Shown here: positions 8,710-18,630 of the stretch, piece by piece
Position numbering within the stretch: position 1 is the stretch's first letter
Layout: each line of letters begins with the position of its first letter
Source of the DNA: Thalassospira indica
GTDB lineage: Bacteria > Pseudomonadota > Alphaproteobacteria > Rhodospirillales > Thalassospiraceae
Direction: 5' to 3'
Assembly: GCF_003403095.1 (NCBI RefSeq)
Contig: NZ_CP031555.1
Span: forward strand, 2,274,001 to 2,338,000
DNA: 64,000 nucleotides
Notes under the pieces: model-generated
Told to the model about the DNA's origin: nothing
Databases searched by the model: none
Seen by the model: the letters and a program-made list of their open reading frames with translations, nothing else
Translations under genes and position numbers: made by a program

Positions 8710-9581
8710 GCTTTCAGCGTTTCAATCACCGCACTCTGTGCCAGATCGCCAAGGCCGGATTTTGTCGCCTTTTCAAAGACTTCATAGGCACTTTGCCCAA
8801 CGGGTGTCGCCATGCCGAGGTCCTTGACAAGCGCAAGGGCATAGGATGCATCCTTGGCGCGCAAGACATTGGTGAAGTGGATGTTTTCGTGATGATTGCC
8901 GCTGACCATGCCAGGAACCGTCATAAGGCCGGACCCACTGGCATTTGCACCGATGGCAAAGGTATCGGCAACGGTTTGACCATCAAGCCCTGCCTTTTGC
9001 GCGACCGCAACCAATTCGGCAGCAGCGGCGATATGAACAGCGCCGAGCAAGTTGTGCATCAGCTTGTAAACCGTGCCAGACCCGATCGGGCCGAAATGAA
9101 TGGTCTTTTTGCCGGTGTCATTGAGGATCGGGGTGATGCGATCAAGGGTTTCAGGCGCGGCCCCGATCAAAAAGATGGTGTTGCCGGCTTCAACATCGGC
9201 GGGAATGCCCGTTACCGGGCTATCAACATATCGAACACCAGCGGCCTCGATTGTTTTTGAAAGCTCAAGCACAAAGCCGTGTGACAGGGTGGAGCATTCA
9301 ATCGCAATGCTGTCTTTTCGCATGGCGGCAAGCGCACCATCATCGCCCAGCCAAACAGATCGTGCTGCTGCGTCATCAGACATAAATGAAATCACGGTAT
9401 CGACATCTTTGGCGGCCATTGCCGGTGTGTCGCAGGCGACCGCGCCAAGGGTAACAAGCGGTTCAAGCTTGGCTTTGTTTCTGTTCCAGACCTTGACGTC
9501 ATACCCCTTTGAAAGCAGGCGTTTGATCATCGCCGATGCCATGCGGCCAGCGCCAAGAAAGCCGATTGTGTGGGCCATCAT
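8706..9581 (-). CDS. NAD(P)-dependent 3-hydroxyisobutyrate dehydrogenase family oxidoreductase
   Basis: The 291-residue protein has the Rossmann motif GFLGAGRMASAM at its start and a substrate-binding segment DSPVTGIPADVEAGN. The catalytic lysine is in KLMHNLL. These are the marks of the beta-hydroxyacid dehydrogenase family, which oxidises 3-hydroxyisobutyrate, tartronate semialdehyde or related acids. Two adjacent ATGs are possible; AAGGGA is spaced better for the second (9578). The stop overlaps that of the peroxidase gene on the opposite strand. Substrate is not determined. Confidence 0.88.
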   Translation of the reverse strand: MMAHTIGFLGAGRMASAMIKRLLSKGYDVKVWNRNKAKLEPLVTLGAVACDTPAMAAKDVDTVISFMSDDAAARSVWLGDDGALAAMRKDSIAIECSTLSHGFVLELSKTIEAAGVRYVDSPVTGIPADVEAGNTIFLIGAAPETLDRITPILNDTGKKTIHFGPIGSGTVYKLMHNLLGAVHIAAAAELVAVAQKAGLDGQTVADTFAIGANASGSGLMTVPGMVSGNHHENIHFTNVLRAKDASYALALVKDLGMATPVGQSAYEVFEKATKSGLGDLAQSAVIETLKA

Positions 9582-9602
9582 TATTCCCTTGGATCTATTC
9601 GG

Positions 9603-9636
9603 ATAAAAGAAAACGGTCTGCCGTGATGGCAGACCG
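9603..9636 (-). terminator. Terminator of phaC
   Basis: A perfect nine-base-pair stem (CGGTCTGCC/GGCAGACCG, loop of five) is followed on the minus strand by TTTTCTTTTA. It lies about 30 bases downstream of the phaC stop. Confidence 0.85.
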
Positions 9637-9667
9637 TGAAAATGTGTCAGGGTGGTCTGCGATCAGA

Positions 9668-11470
9668 TCAGGACAAGCTCACTTTGACATACTCGCCCGG
9701 TGCCGGGCCAATGACCTTAAGCTTGCCATCGCCCGGTTTGCGGGCATCGACCTTGCCACCGGCACGACGGCCGACCCAGTTTTGCCAATCGGTCCACCAG
9801 GATCCTTCATGCTGGGCGGCCTTGGCCATCCAGTCATCCGGGTTGGCCGGATTGCGATTGTACGTCCAATAGCAATATTTCTTGGCCGCAGGCGGGTTGA
9901 CCACACCGGCAATATGGCCCGATGCCGAGAGGACGAATTTGACCTGGCCGGACATTAATTGCGTACCGGCATAGGTTGCCTGCCAAGGTGCGATATGGTC
10001 TTCGCGGGTTGACAGGAAATAGACCGGGATTTTGATGTCACGCAGATCAATCGGTTCGCCAAAGATCTTGATGCCGCCCGGTTCACGCAACAGGTTCTTG
10101 TTATACATATTGCGCAAATAGAAGCTGTGCATTGCCTTGGGCATGCGGGTGGAATCGGAGTTCCAGTACAGCAGATCAAACGGGAACGGATCCTTGCCCA
10201 GCATGTAGTTGGATACAACAAACGACCAGATCAGATCATTGGCGCGCAGCATGTTAAACGACATCGACATATCGCGCCCGTCAAGGTAGCCCTCTTTGGA
10301 CATCTTGTGTTCAAGGCTTTTGATCTGTTCGTCATCAACAAAGACCGAAAGTTCGCCCGACTTTTCAAAATCGGTCAGCGTGGTCAGGAAGGTCGCGGAT
10401 TTAACCCGGTCATCCCCTGTTTTCGCCATATAGGCCAATGTCGAGGCCAGAAGTGTGCCGCCAAGGCAATAGCCGATGGCATTGACTTCTTTCTCGCCGG
10501 TGGCCTGTTCGATCATGTCAAGGGCGGCAAGAACGCCTTCCTTGGCGTAGTCTTCAAACGATTTTTCGGCAAGTTCGCTGTCCGGGTTAACCCAGGACAG
10601 TACAAAGACCGTGTGGCCCTGATCAACGGCCCATTTGATGAAGGAGTTTTCCGGGCGCAGATCAAGAATGTAGTATTTGTTGATCCATGGCGGGACGATC
10701 ACAAGCGGGCGTTTTGCAACCTTGTCGGTGCTTGGCTTGTATTGCAGAAGTTCCATCAACGGCGTTTTGCCGACCACTGATCCTTCGGTGGTGGCGACAT
10801 TTTCGCCAACCTTGAAGGCATCAAGATCGGTCATGCGGATTTGCAGTTTACCCTTGCCGCGTTCAAGGTCTTCCAGAAGGTTTTGCAAGCCCTTAAGCAG
10901 GTTTTCGCCACCAGATTCGATTGTGGTCCGTATGACTTCCGGGTTGGTCATCAGGAAGTTGGTCGGTGAAATCGCATCGACGAATTGGCGGGTGTAAAAT
11001 TCGACTTTCTGGGCGGTTTTATCGTCAAGCCCGTCCACATCGTGGACAACGTTTTGCATCCATTGGGATGACAGGAGATATGACTGCTTGATGAAATCAA
11101 ACAGTTCATTGTTTTCCCATGCCTCGTCACGGAATCGACGATCCCCCTTTTGCGGGGAGACAACCGGTTCGGCTTCTTCGCCCATCATACGCAGGGTGGT
11201 GTTGTGCCACAGCGTATAATATTGCTGCCAAAGCTCCATCTGGGCTTCGACCAGCTTGACCGGGTTTTGCATCATGTGCGTGGTCAATTCGGCAAAGGCA
11301 GAGCCGATATTCAGCGGGTCCGGGTCGGATATTTCCGGATCTTCTGCCTGCTTTGCCAGGAATTCAGACACAAGTCGTTGACTTTTCTCAGCAATCTCTG
11401 CCATAGCGGCAGAGAGCTTTTCGGGATCCGGATGTTTGTTTTCAGTTTCGATGGCCTGTTGATCGCTCAT
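9668..11470 (-). CDS. phaC: Class I poly(3-hydroxyalkanoate) synthase
   Basis: PhaC polymerises hydroxyacyl-CoA into storage polyester granules. The 600-residue protein has the lipase-like box GYCLGG with catalytic Cys335, the acid Asp491 in STREDHIAPW and His519 in SASGHIAG. The length fits class I synthases. The ATG at 11470 follows AAGGGA; a longer frame upstream has no convincing start. No phaA, phaB, phasin or depolymerase gene lies beside it, so it stands alone with its own terminator. Confidence 0.96.
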   Translation of the reverse strand: MSDQQAIETENKHPDPEKLSAAMAEIAEKSQRLVSEFLAKQAEDPEISDPDPLNIGSAFAELTTHMMQNPVKLVEAQMELWQQYYTLWHNTTLRMMGEEAEPVVSPQKGDRRFRDEAWENNELFDFIKQSYLLSSQWMQNVVHDVDGLDDKTAQKVEFYTRQFVDAISPTNFLMTNPEVIRTTIESGGENLLKGLQNLLEDLERGKGKLQIRMTDLDAFKVGENVATTEGSVVGKTPLMELLQYKPSTDKVAKRPLVIVPPWINKYYILDLRPENSFIKWAVDQGHTVFVLSWVNPDSELAEKSFEDYAKEGVLAALDMIEQATGEKEVNAIGYCLGGTLLASTLAYMAKTGDDRVKSATFLTTLTDFEKSGELSVFVDDEQIKSLEHKMSKEGYLDGRDMSMSFNMLRANDLIWSFVVSNYMLGKDPFPFDLLYWNSDSTRMPKAMHSFYLRNMYNKNLLREPGGIKIFGEPIDLRDIKIPVYFLSTREDHIAPWQATYAGTQLMSGQVKFVLSASGHIAGVVNPPAAKKYCYWTYNRNPANPDDWMAKAAQHEGSWWTDWQNWVGRRAGGKVDARKPGDGKLKVIGPAPGEYVKVSLS

Positions 11471-11731
11471 GGGGCATTCCCTTATGATACCGCCGCGGAT
11501 ACAAGGTAACTTCAGAACATTTTTGCGTCTTTGCAATATCGCAAGACTTTTGACGTTCTATGTTCCGGGTATCCGATTGACGTTCCGGGTTGAAACTTTG
11601 CTTGATCCCAAGCTTATCATGGCCTTAGCCTAGCGCGTCGTTTAGGGGTAGTACAAGAATTATAAGGTGACGTTTTTGCGGATTGATTTAATGCAGACGT
11701 CGTCCAACTGAATTTGGAGCAGCGAAAAGAA
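11471..11731. promoter_or_regulatory. Divergent promoter region between phaC and the OmpA-type lipoprotein gene
   Basis: This 261-base stretch has no gene. It holds two copies of TTGACGTTC (from about 11550 and 11577), 27 bases apart and each followed by a TTCCGGGT-type sequence. The copies could be overlapping -35 elements or sites for a regulator. No clear -10 partner was identified. Confidence 0.4.
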
Positions 11732-13084
11732 ATGGGCGTTCTGAAATCGACCACCGGGCAGGGGGCTTGGCAGGAGACTGCAAGGGGGAAGCTGCGGGTA
11801 TTGCTGCAGACGGGCTCGGCCCTGGCTGTGGTGCTGACACTTGGCGCCTGTTCTTCGGTTCCCGATGCGATCAATCCGGTCGAGTGGGGCAAATCCGTCG
11901 GAGACATGTTTGATGGCGAAGATGAAGAGCGCGCCGTCAAATCCGACGAAGCCATTCCGGGTGAGGATGGCGAGTACCCGAACCTTTCCGACACGCCCGC
12001 CAAACCGGTTGTCACCGGCGATGCAGAACGTGATGCACTGGTTGCCGGCCTGGCCGCAGACCGCCAGAATGCCCAGTATGAACAGGGTGGCCGCCGTCAA
12101 AGCAGCCCGCCTGTGAACGCGCTGCAAGCCGCACCGGCTGCACCGGCGTCGCAACCCGCGATCAATCCGGCACCGACAACACCGGTTTCCAGCAGTTCGA
12201 TGGCCGATACCGGCAGTACTGCCGCGGCAGCTGCAACCACGAGCGCGGTCACCTCTGCGCCAAGCGGCTCCAAGATTGCCGACGAATGGAATGCAAAATC
12301 CCCGTCCAGTGGCCCGGTCCCGACGTCAGAAGCCCCGCCTGCAGCACCGACTGCGGCCCAGGGTGATGATGCCCGGGCGCAGCAGCTGGCAGCCTATGAG
12401 GCAGCACAGGCAGCGCAGAGTGGACAGTCTGCACAGCAGACGGGTGCGGGTGCTCCTGTATCGTCTGGTGATCCGGTCATGGATCAGTATCAGCGTCGTC
12501 TGGCCGAAGGTCAGGGCGTCTTTGCCAACGAACCGGCGCCAGTGCAGACGCAGGAATTTGATTATTCGATGTATTCCGATAATGGTTCGGTGATCGTCGA
12601 TGAAAGCCAGTTGGGCGGGGCGGAGCCGATGTATGGCGACTCCGCATCTTATGACATGACGGTCACCAATGATGCCCTGGCATCACGCCTTGGCGTGCAG
12701 TCGATCGATCAGGCCGGCCCGGCTGTCAGTGAAGTCCAGATCGCACAGATCCAGTTCGCGCACGGTTCGACCAACCTTGGTGGTGCAGATTACAACGTTC
12801 TTGAACAGGTTGCCGCAACCTGGCAGCAGACCAGCGGCTTTATCCGCGTGATTGGTCATGCATCAATGCGTACCGGCAATATGTCGCTTGAACAGCACCT
12901 GGCGGTAAATCGCCGTGTGTCCGAAGGCCGTGCTGCGGCCGTCGTGTCGCGTTTGATTGAGCTTGGCGTCAATCCGAATGCAATCTTTGTCGGGGCGGAT
13001 GGCTCGGCCGATCCGCGCTACTACGAAGGCGTTCCGGCGGGCGAAGCCGGCAACCGTCGTGTCGAGATTTATCTGGATTACTGA
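11732..13084 (+). CDS. OmpA-family outer-membrane lipoprotein
   Basis: The protein has about 450 residues. A hydrophobic stretch ends in a lipobox (LGAC), so it is probably lipid-anchored. Residues about 90-260 are rich in Ala, Pro, Ser and Gln and look disordered, perhaps spanning the periplasm. The C-terminal 130 residues form an OmpA-like peptidoglycan-binding domain (IRVIGHASMRTG, and NRRVEIYLDY at the end). The start is ATG at 11732; an in-frame TTG at 11714 is less likely. It probably links outer membrane and cell wall. It is followed by a strong terminator. Confidence 0.85.
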   Translation: MGVLKSTTGQGAWQETARGKLRVLLQTGSALAVVLTLGACSSVPDAINPVEWGKSVGDMFDGEDEERAVKSDEAIPGEDGEYPNLSDTPAKPVVTGDAERDALVAGLAADRQNAQYEQGGRRQSSPPVNALQAAPAAPASQPAINPAPTTPVSSSSMADTGSTAAAAATTSAVTSAPSGSKIADEWNAKSPSSGPVPTSEAPPAAPTAAQGDDARAQQLAAYEAAQAAQSGQSAQQTGAGAPVSSGDPVMDQYQRRLAEGQGVFANEPAPVQTQEFDYSMYSDNGSVIVDESQLGGAEPMYGDSASYDMTVTNDALASRLGVQSIDQAGPAVSEVQIAQIQFAHGSTNLGGADYNVLEQVAATWQQTSGFIRVIGHASMRTGNMSLEQHLAVNRRVSEGRAAAVVSRLIELGVNPNAIFVGADGSADPRYYEGVPAGEAGNRRVEIYLDY

Positions 13085-13120
13085 TCACGTCGATCAGAAC
13101 AGTTCAGAACCAAACAGCAA

Positions 13121-13153
13121 AACGCGGAGGGAGAAATTCTTCCGCGTTTTTTT
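13121..13153 (+). terminator. Terminator after the OmpA-type lipoprotein gene
   Basis: A 12-base-pair stem starting AACGCGGA and ending TCCGCGTT, with a GAAA tetraloop and wobble pairs near the loop, is followed by a run of seven T residues. Confidence 0.88.
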
Positions 13154-13416
13154 GTGTTTGGAGCGTCGGGCGTGCCGAAATGGTCGGGTTTTTGCCGTCA
13201 GCCTGACGTCACCCAGTCCTTTCGGTGCCGTAAAACGCATTTATGCGTATTTTCCGCGCATTAATTCGTTGAGTATGATTTCAAGAAAAGGTACATCCTT
13301 CGAATTGTACGCTATTAATGGCCTGAATATCGGGCCTAAACGCAACTTTCGAGAAATCGAGGATATGCTTTTCGCATAAAATTCGAATTTCAGTGATTTA
13401 ACGAGGAAACAGGATA

Positions 13417-14658
13417 ATGTCGCAGGACTTCCACCGCATAAAACGTCTACCGCCTTATGTATTCGCAGAAGTAAATGCGATGAAGGCGGCGGCGCGGCGA
13501 GCGGGGGAGGACATTATCGATTTCGGCATGGGCAACCCGGACCCGGCAACCCCGCAGCATATCGTCGACAAGCTGGTTGAAACGGTTCAGAACCCGCGCA
13601 CCCATGGCTATTCGATGTCGCGCGGCATTCCCGGCCTGCGCAAGGCATTGGCGGCCTATTACGGACGTCGTTTTGGTGTTGATATTGATCCGGAAACCGA
13701 AACCGTTGTGACCCTTGGTTCCAAGGAAGGTTTGGCAAACCTGGCTGCGGCGATCACAAGCCCCGGCGATATTTTTTTGGTGCCCAACCCGTCCTATCCG
13801 ATCCATGCATTCGGCTTCATCATTGCCGGGGCCGCATTGCGCCATATCCCGATTGGTCACGATGATCAGGGGACGTTCAATACCGAAAGCTTTATGGATC
13901 AGCTTCATCGCGCGGTGAAACACTCGGTCCCGAAACCAAGTGCGGTGGTCCTGAACTTCCCGGCCAACCCGACCGCCCTTGTGGTGGATCTGGCGTTCTA
14001 TCAGGAAGTTGTCGATTTCTGCCGCAAGCATGAAATCTATGTGCTCTCAGATATTGCCTATTCCGAGATCTATTTTGATGGCAATCCGCCGCCCTCGATC
14101 CTGCAGTGCAAGGGTGCAAAGGATATCGCCGTTGAATTCTATTCGCTGTCGAAAACCTATTCGATGGCGGGTTGGCGTATCGGTTTTGCCACCGGCAATA
14201 AAAAGCTGATCAACGCACTGACCCGCATCAAGTCATACCTTGATTATGGCGCATTTACCCCGGTTCAGGTGGCGGCAACCGCCGCCCTTAATGGTCCGCA
14301 GGATTGTGTCGAGGAATTCAGGAACCTGTACCGCGAACGCCGGGATATCTTCATCGAAGGGGCGCAAAGTGCCGGTTGGGAAATCCCGAGCCCGGCGGCA
14401 ACCATGTTTGCCTGGGCGCCGATCCCAGATGCCTTTGCCGAACTGGGATCGCTTGATTTTTCCAAGCTTCTTTTGCAGGAAGCAGGCGTTGCCGTGGCAC
14501 CGGGGCTTGGCTTTGGCGAGTATGGCGATCGTCATGTGCGTATCGCGCTTGTGGAAAACAAGCACCGCATTCGTCAGGCCAATCGCAACATCAAACAGTT
14601 CTTTGCCAAATGCCCCGATGCAGAATCTGCACGTGAACTGTTGAAGAAATCCGTCTGA
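13417..14658 (+). CDS. alaC: Class I/II aminotransferase, AlaC / LL-diaminopimelate aminotransferase-like
   Basis: The 413-residue PLP enzyme carries the cofactor lysine Lys246 in SLSKTYSMAGWRIGF, and also FGMGNPD, NFPANPT and the C-terminal arginine segment HVRIALVENKHR. It resembles AlaC, which makes alanine from pyruvate and glutamate, and relatives annotated as LL-diaminopimelate aminotransferase. It lies directly upstream of hom in the same direction, an arrangement common in alphaproteobacteria, so a role in aspartate-family amino acids is possible. The ATG at 13417 follows AGGA. Confidence 0.88.
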   Translation: MSQDFHRIKRLPPYVFAEVNAMKAAARRAGEDIIDFGMGNPDPATPQHIVDKLVETVQNPRTHGYSMSRGIPGLRKALAAYYGRRFGVDIDPETETVVTLGSKEGLANLAAAITSPGDIFLVPNPSYPIHAFGFIIAGAALRHIPIGHDDQGTFNTESFMDQLHRAVKHSVPKPSAVVLNFPANPTALVVDLAFYQEVVDFCRKHEIYVLSDIAYSEIYFDGNPPPSILQCKGAKDIAVEFYSLSKTYSMAGWRIGFATGNKKLINALTRIKSYLDYGAFTPVQVAATAALNGPQDCVEEFRNLYRERRDIFIEGAQSAGWEIPSPAATMFAWAPIPDAFAELGSLDFSKLLLQEAGVAVAPGLGFGEYGDRHVRIALVENKHRIRQANRNIKQFFAKCPDAESARELLKKSV

Positions 14659-14682
14659 TATCTCATAAAGCATTCTGTGTTT

Positions 14683-14704
14683 CGCCCGGGACATGTCCCG
14701 GGCG
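14683..14704. terminator. Perfect palindrome between alaC and hom
   Basis: A perfect 22-base inverted repeat begins CGCCCGGGAC. It lies 25 bases after the alaC stop and is followed only by a weak T-rich stretch. It may be a weak terminator, an attenuator or an operator for hom. Confidence 0.5.
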
Positions 14705-14780
14705 TTCTGTTATCAGGGCGCAGTGATCTTTTTTGATCACGGGCGGAGCCAAAGATGTAACCACGCGACAAGGAGTTATC

Positions 14781-16085
14781 GTGAAAGACGTCGTCAAAAT
14801 CGGTGTGGCAGGCCTTGGTACGGTCGGTGCCGGAACCGTTAAACTGCTGAGTGAACATCGCGACCTTCTGACAGACCGTTCGGGTCGCCAGATTGTCGTC
14901 ACAGCGGTATCGGCGCGTGATCGAACTCGCGATCGTGGTTTTTCCACCGAAGGCCTGACCTGGTATGATGATGCACGTGATCTTGCCGCGGACAAGGATA
15001 TCGACATCCTCGTCGAACTGATCGGCGGATCAGATGGCATTGCCTATGACACCTGCAAGGCCGCCCTTGAAAACGGCAAGCACGTTGTGACCGCCAACAA
15101 GGCGCTGATTGCGCTTAAGGGGGCGGAACTTGCGCGGATTGCCGATGCCAACAATGTCACCATCGCCTATGAGGCGGCGGTTGCTGGCGGTATCCCGGTG
15201 ATCAAGGCATTGCGTGAAGGTTTGGCTGGTAACGAGATTTCGCGCGTGACCGGCATTTTGAACGGCACGTGTAACTACATCCTGACCACCATGCGTGAAC
15301 AGGGTCGCGACTTTGCCGACGTTCTGGCAGAGGCACAAAAACTTGGCTATGCCGAAGCCGATCCGACCTTTGATGTCGATGGCATTGATGCCGCGCATAA
15401 GCTTGCGATCCTGGCGAGCCTCGCCTTTGGGGTCGAAGTCGACTTTGACGCGGTTGCGGTCGAAGGCATCCGCAGTGTGTCAGCGCTTGATATCCAGCTT
15501 GCTGAAGAACTTGGTTATCGCATCAAGTTGCTTGGTATCGCCAAACAGACGGCCGAGGGCATCGAGCAGCGCGTTTCCCCGGTGATGGTCGATCGTGCGA
15601 CCCAGATTTCCAAGGTCGAAGGCGTCTTTAACGCGGTCGCCCTTGAAGGGGACTATGTCGGTCCGGTGGTGCTTCAGGGCCGCGGGGCGGGCGAACGTCC
15701 GACGGCATCGGCGGTAGTTGCCGACATCGTCGATATCGCGGCCGGTCGTGCGGCACCGGTGTTTGGTCTGCCGGCTGATCGCCTTAAGAAAAACGTGCGT
15801 GCGTCGCTCGAAAAGCATGTTGGCGCCTATTACCTGCGCCTGATGGTGTGGGATCGCCCGGGTGTCATGGCCGAGGTGACCGCAACCCTTGCCAAGCATG
15901 GGGTGTCGATGGCGTCCATGATCCAGCATGGCCGGGCCGAAACCGAAGGCGGCGTTGTGCCGGTGGTCATCGTCGCGCACGAAACGACTGAGTCCGCCAT
16001 GTCGGGTGCGGTGAATGATATTGCAGCGTTCGAAAGCAATTCACAGCCGCCGGTTCTGATGCGGATTGAAAGCTTCGCATCTTAA
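14781..16085 (+). CDS. hom: Homoserine dehydrogenase
   Basis: Hom reduces aspartate semialdehyde to homoserine, leading to threonine and methionine. The 434-residue protein has an NAD(P)-binding motif GVAGLGTVG at the N-terminus, the catalytic-domain segment GGIPVIKALREGLAGN, and a C-terminal ACT domain (from about residue 350, LMVWDRPGVMAEV) that usually binds threonine for feedback control. The GTG at 14781 is chosen because AAGGAG lies five bases upstream. Confidence 0.96.
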   Translation: MKDVVKIGVAGLGTVGAGTVKLLSEHRDLLTDRSGRQIVVTAVSARDRTRDRGFSTEGLTWYDDARDLAADKDIDILVELIGGSDGIAYDTCKAALENGKHVVTANKALIALKGAELARIADANNVTIAYEAAVAGGIPVIKALREGLAGNEISRVTGILNGTCNYILTTMREQGRDFADVLAEAQKLGYAEADPTFDVDGIDAAHKLAILASLAFGVEVDFDAVAVEGIRSVSALDIQLAEELGYRIKLLGIAKQTAEGIEQRVSPVMVDRATQISKVEGVFNAVALEGDYVGPVVLQGRGAGERPTASAVVADIVDIAAGRAAPVFGLPADRLKKNVRASLEKHVGAYYLRLMVWDRPGVMAEVTATLAKHGVSMASMIQHGRAETEGGVVPVVIVAHETTESAMSGAVNDIAAFESNSQPPVLMRIESFAS

Positions 16086-16231
16086 CAAAATGAACAACAC
16101 ATATTCGCCCCGTATCTGCCATGATGCGGGGCGATGTTGTATAGCTCGGACAGAAAATCGAGCATAAAAATAAAAAGACAACAATGAGATGGGGCCCCCA
16201 GACCCCACATCAGCAATACGAGGAAGAAGAT

Positions 16232-17191
16232 ATGGATCGAAATCTTGCGCTTGAAACGGTTCGCGTAACCGAGGCGGCGGCACTTGCGTGCTCTGGCCTG
16301 ATGGGACGCGGCGACGAAAAGGCAGCCGATCAGGCCGCCGTTGACGCCATGCGCAATGCGCTTAACAGCATGGATATCAAAGGCACGGTCGTGATTGGCG
16401 AAGGCGAACGCGACGAAGCCCCGATGCTGTTTATCGGCGAAGAAGTTGGCTCCGGTGAAGGCCCGGAAATCGATATCGCGCTTGATCCGCTTGAAGGCAC
16501 GACCATTTGTGCGACCGGTGGTCCCAACTCTTTGGCCGTCGTTGCCATGGCCGAAAAGGGCGGGTTCCTCAATGCGCCGGACACGTACATGGAAAAGATT
16601 GCCGTTGGCGGTGGTCTTCCGGATGATGTTGTCGACCTTGACGCCAGCCCGGCCGAAAACCTCAAAAGCCTTGCCAAGGCAAAGGGTTGTGATGTTGCTG
16701 ATCTGGTTGTGTGTATTCTTGATCGCCCGCGCCATCAGGAAATCATTGCCAAAACCCGCGAAGCCGGTGCACGCATCATGCTGATCGGGGATGGCGACGT
16801 TGCCGGTGTGATCGCGACTTCGCAGAAAACCTCGGGCATTGATCTTTACATGGGTACCGGTGGCGCGCCGGAAGGTGTCCTGGCCGCAGCGGCCCTTCGT
16901 TGCATCGGTGGTCAGTTCCAGGGGCGTCTTGTTTTCCGCAACGATGACGAAATCGCGCGCGCGAAAAAATGGGGCATCGAAGACCTGACCCGCAAATACA
17001 AGCTGACCGAACTTGCCAAGGGCAATGTCATGTTTGCCGCGACCGGTGTGACCGATGGCGCGATGTTGCGCGGCGTGCGTCGTTTTGCCAATGGGGCCGA
17101 AACCGAAAGCATCGTGATGCGTTCGCAATCCGGTACCGTACGTTATGTCCGCGCAGTGCACGATTTCAGCCGGAAAATCTGGTACAAATAA
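16232..17191 (+). CDS. glpX: Fructose-1,6-bisphosphatase class II
   Basis: GlpX hydrolyses fructose 1,6-bisphosphate in gluconeogenesis. The 319-residue protein has the metal/phosphate motifs GEGERDEAPML (about residues 56-66) and DPLEGTT (85-91), and a conserved GTGGAPEGVLAAAAL. The ATG at 16232 has GAGGAAGAAG upstream. It follows hom with a 146-base gap and has its own strong terminator. Confidence 0.96.
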   Translation: MDRNLALETVRVTEAAALACSGLMGRGDEKAADQAAVDAMRNALNSMDIKGTVVIGEGERDEAPMLFIGEEVGSGEGPEIDIALDPLEGTTICATGGPNSLAVVAMAEKGGFLNAPDTYMEKIAVGGGLPDDVVDLDASPAENLKSLAKAKGCDVADLVVCILDRPRHQEIIAKTREAGARIMLIGDGDVAGVIATSQKTSGIDLYMGTGGAPEGVLAAAALRCIGGQFQGRLVFRNDDEIARAKKWGIEDLTRKYKLTELAKGNVMFAATGVTDGAMLRGVRRFANGAETESIVMRSQSGTVRYVRAVHDFSRKIWYK

Positions 17192-17212
17192 GCGATCAGT
17201 TCTCAAATTTCG

Positions 17213-17254
17213 AAAAGGGAGTGCCTTGATGTAATTCTCGGCACTCCCTTTTTT
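17213..17254 (+). terminator. Terminator after glpX
   Basis: A stem of about 13 base pairs (AAAAGGGAGTGCC with GGCACTCCCTTTT) is followed by T residues. Confidence 0.88.
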
Positions 17255-17337
17255 CGTTTAATGGCTTGCAGGGGCAGGTGGACTGCGTTACATCCTCCGC
17301 CCCCCTGTGACCAACACCAAATCCCGGAGCCTGCCTG

Positions 17338-18630
17338 ATGTCGGAAATTATTGCCCTTGATTTCGGAACGACGAACTCTGTTCTTGCCGTGGCAGACAGT
17401 GCAGGAAACGTGCAATCCGCCACGTTCGAGGTCGGCACCAAAAGCTTCGATACCTATCGGACCATTCTGTATTTCTGGGAAGATCAGGATCTGAAGGCGC
17501 CGAATGCGCCAACCCACACCAAAAGCTGCTCCGGCCCGTTCGCGATTGAGGAATACCTTAAGGAAAGCCACGATTGCCGCCTGATCCAGTCGATGAAATC
17601 CTATCTGGCGGCCAAGGATTTTGAGGGCACGGATATCTTCGGGACCAACTATTCCATTGAAGATCTGATTGGTACGTTCCTGACACAGATCCATCACTTC
17701 GCGCAGCACAGCCTTGGTTGGCTGGGGCAGCGGGTGATTTCCGGGCGTCCGGTGGCGTTTGCGGGTAATAATCCGGACAATGACTTTGCCGAAATGCGCT
17801 TGCGCGCTGCGTATGAGCAGGCCGGTTTTGATGTCGAGGCCATGGTGTTCGAACCATTGGCGGCATCTTACTATTACGGCCGCGAACTGGATAAACCCGA
17901 AACTGTTCTTGTCGCCGACTTTGGCGGTGGTACCAGTGACTTTTCGCTGATCCGCTTTACGCCGGGATTGGGCATTCGCGGGGTGCAGCCGCTCTCGCAC
18001 ACCGGTCTTGGTGTTGCAGGCGACCGGTTTGATTATCGCATCATCCAGAAGGCCGTCTGGCCACGTTTGGGCTTTGGATCGGAATACAAATCCATGGGCG
18101 CGACCCTGCCGGTTCCGCGGCAATATTACACGGCGTTTTCGCGCTGGCACGAACTGGCCATGATGAATCAACCCAAAACCATCAACGAAATCAAAGGCCT
18201 GATCAGGTCAGCGACCAAGCCCGATGATATCGAGGATCTGGTAGCGATCATCGAAGACGAAATGGGTTTCCACCTCTATCAGTCGGTGTCAAAGGCCAAG
18301 GCAGAGCTTTCTGAAAAGGACAGCACCATATTGCAATTCGCCCATGGTGGAGTGGAGATCGAAGAAAAACTGACCCGTGCCGATTTCGAAACCTCGATTG
18401 CACCCGACATGGCCGAGATCGAACTGGCGGCCAAGAACTGCCTTGATCAGGCCGGTGTCGATGCACGGGACGTCTCAAAGGTCTTCATGACCGGCGGCAC
18501 ATCCTATGTCCCGGCGGTGCGCAAGCTGTTCGAAGATCGCTTTGGCAAGGACCGCATCGAAATCGGCCAGCCGTTCCTGTCGGTGGCACTCGGGTTGGCC
18601 CTGATCGCGGCGGACGAAGGCATCGTCTGA
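17338..18630 (+). CDS. yegD: Hsp70-family protein, YegD-like
   Basis: The 430-residue protein has the actin/Hsp70 ATPase motifs: phosphate 1 loop LDFGTTNSVLAV at the N-terminus, phosphate 2 loop VADFGGGTSDFSLI, and MTGGTSYVPAVRKLF near the C-terminus. It lacks the substrate-binding domain of DnaK, as YegD proteins do, so it is a short chaperone-like ATPase of unknown client. The ATG at 17338 has GGAG upstream. Its stop lies in the palindrome TGATCA shared with the convergent next gene. Confidence 0.88.
   Translation: MSEIIALDFGTTNSVLAVADSAGNVQSATFEVGTKSFDTYRTILYFWEDQDLKAPNAPTHTKSCSGPFAIEEYLKESHDCRLIQSMKSYLAAKDFEGTDIFGTNYSIEDLIGTFLTQIHHFAQHSLGWLGQRVISGRPVAFAGNNPDNDFAEMRLRAAYEQAGFDVEAMVFEPLAASYYYGRELDKPETVLVADFGGGTSDFSLIRFTPGLGIRGVQPLSHTGLGVAGDRFDYRIIQKAVWPRLGFGSEYKSMGATLPVPRQYYTAFSRWHELAMMNQPKTINEIKGLIRSATKPDDIEDLVAIIEDEMGFHLYQSVSKAKAELSEKDSTILQFAHGGVEIEEKLTRADFETSIAPDMAEIELAAKNCLDQAGVDARDVSKVFMTGGTSYVPAVRKLFEDRFGKDRIEIGQPFLSVALGLALIAADEGIV

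Noticed and set aside
16082..17206. A long minus-strand frame across glpX
   Set aside because: It mirrors glpX on the opposite strand and has no recognisable features.
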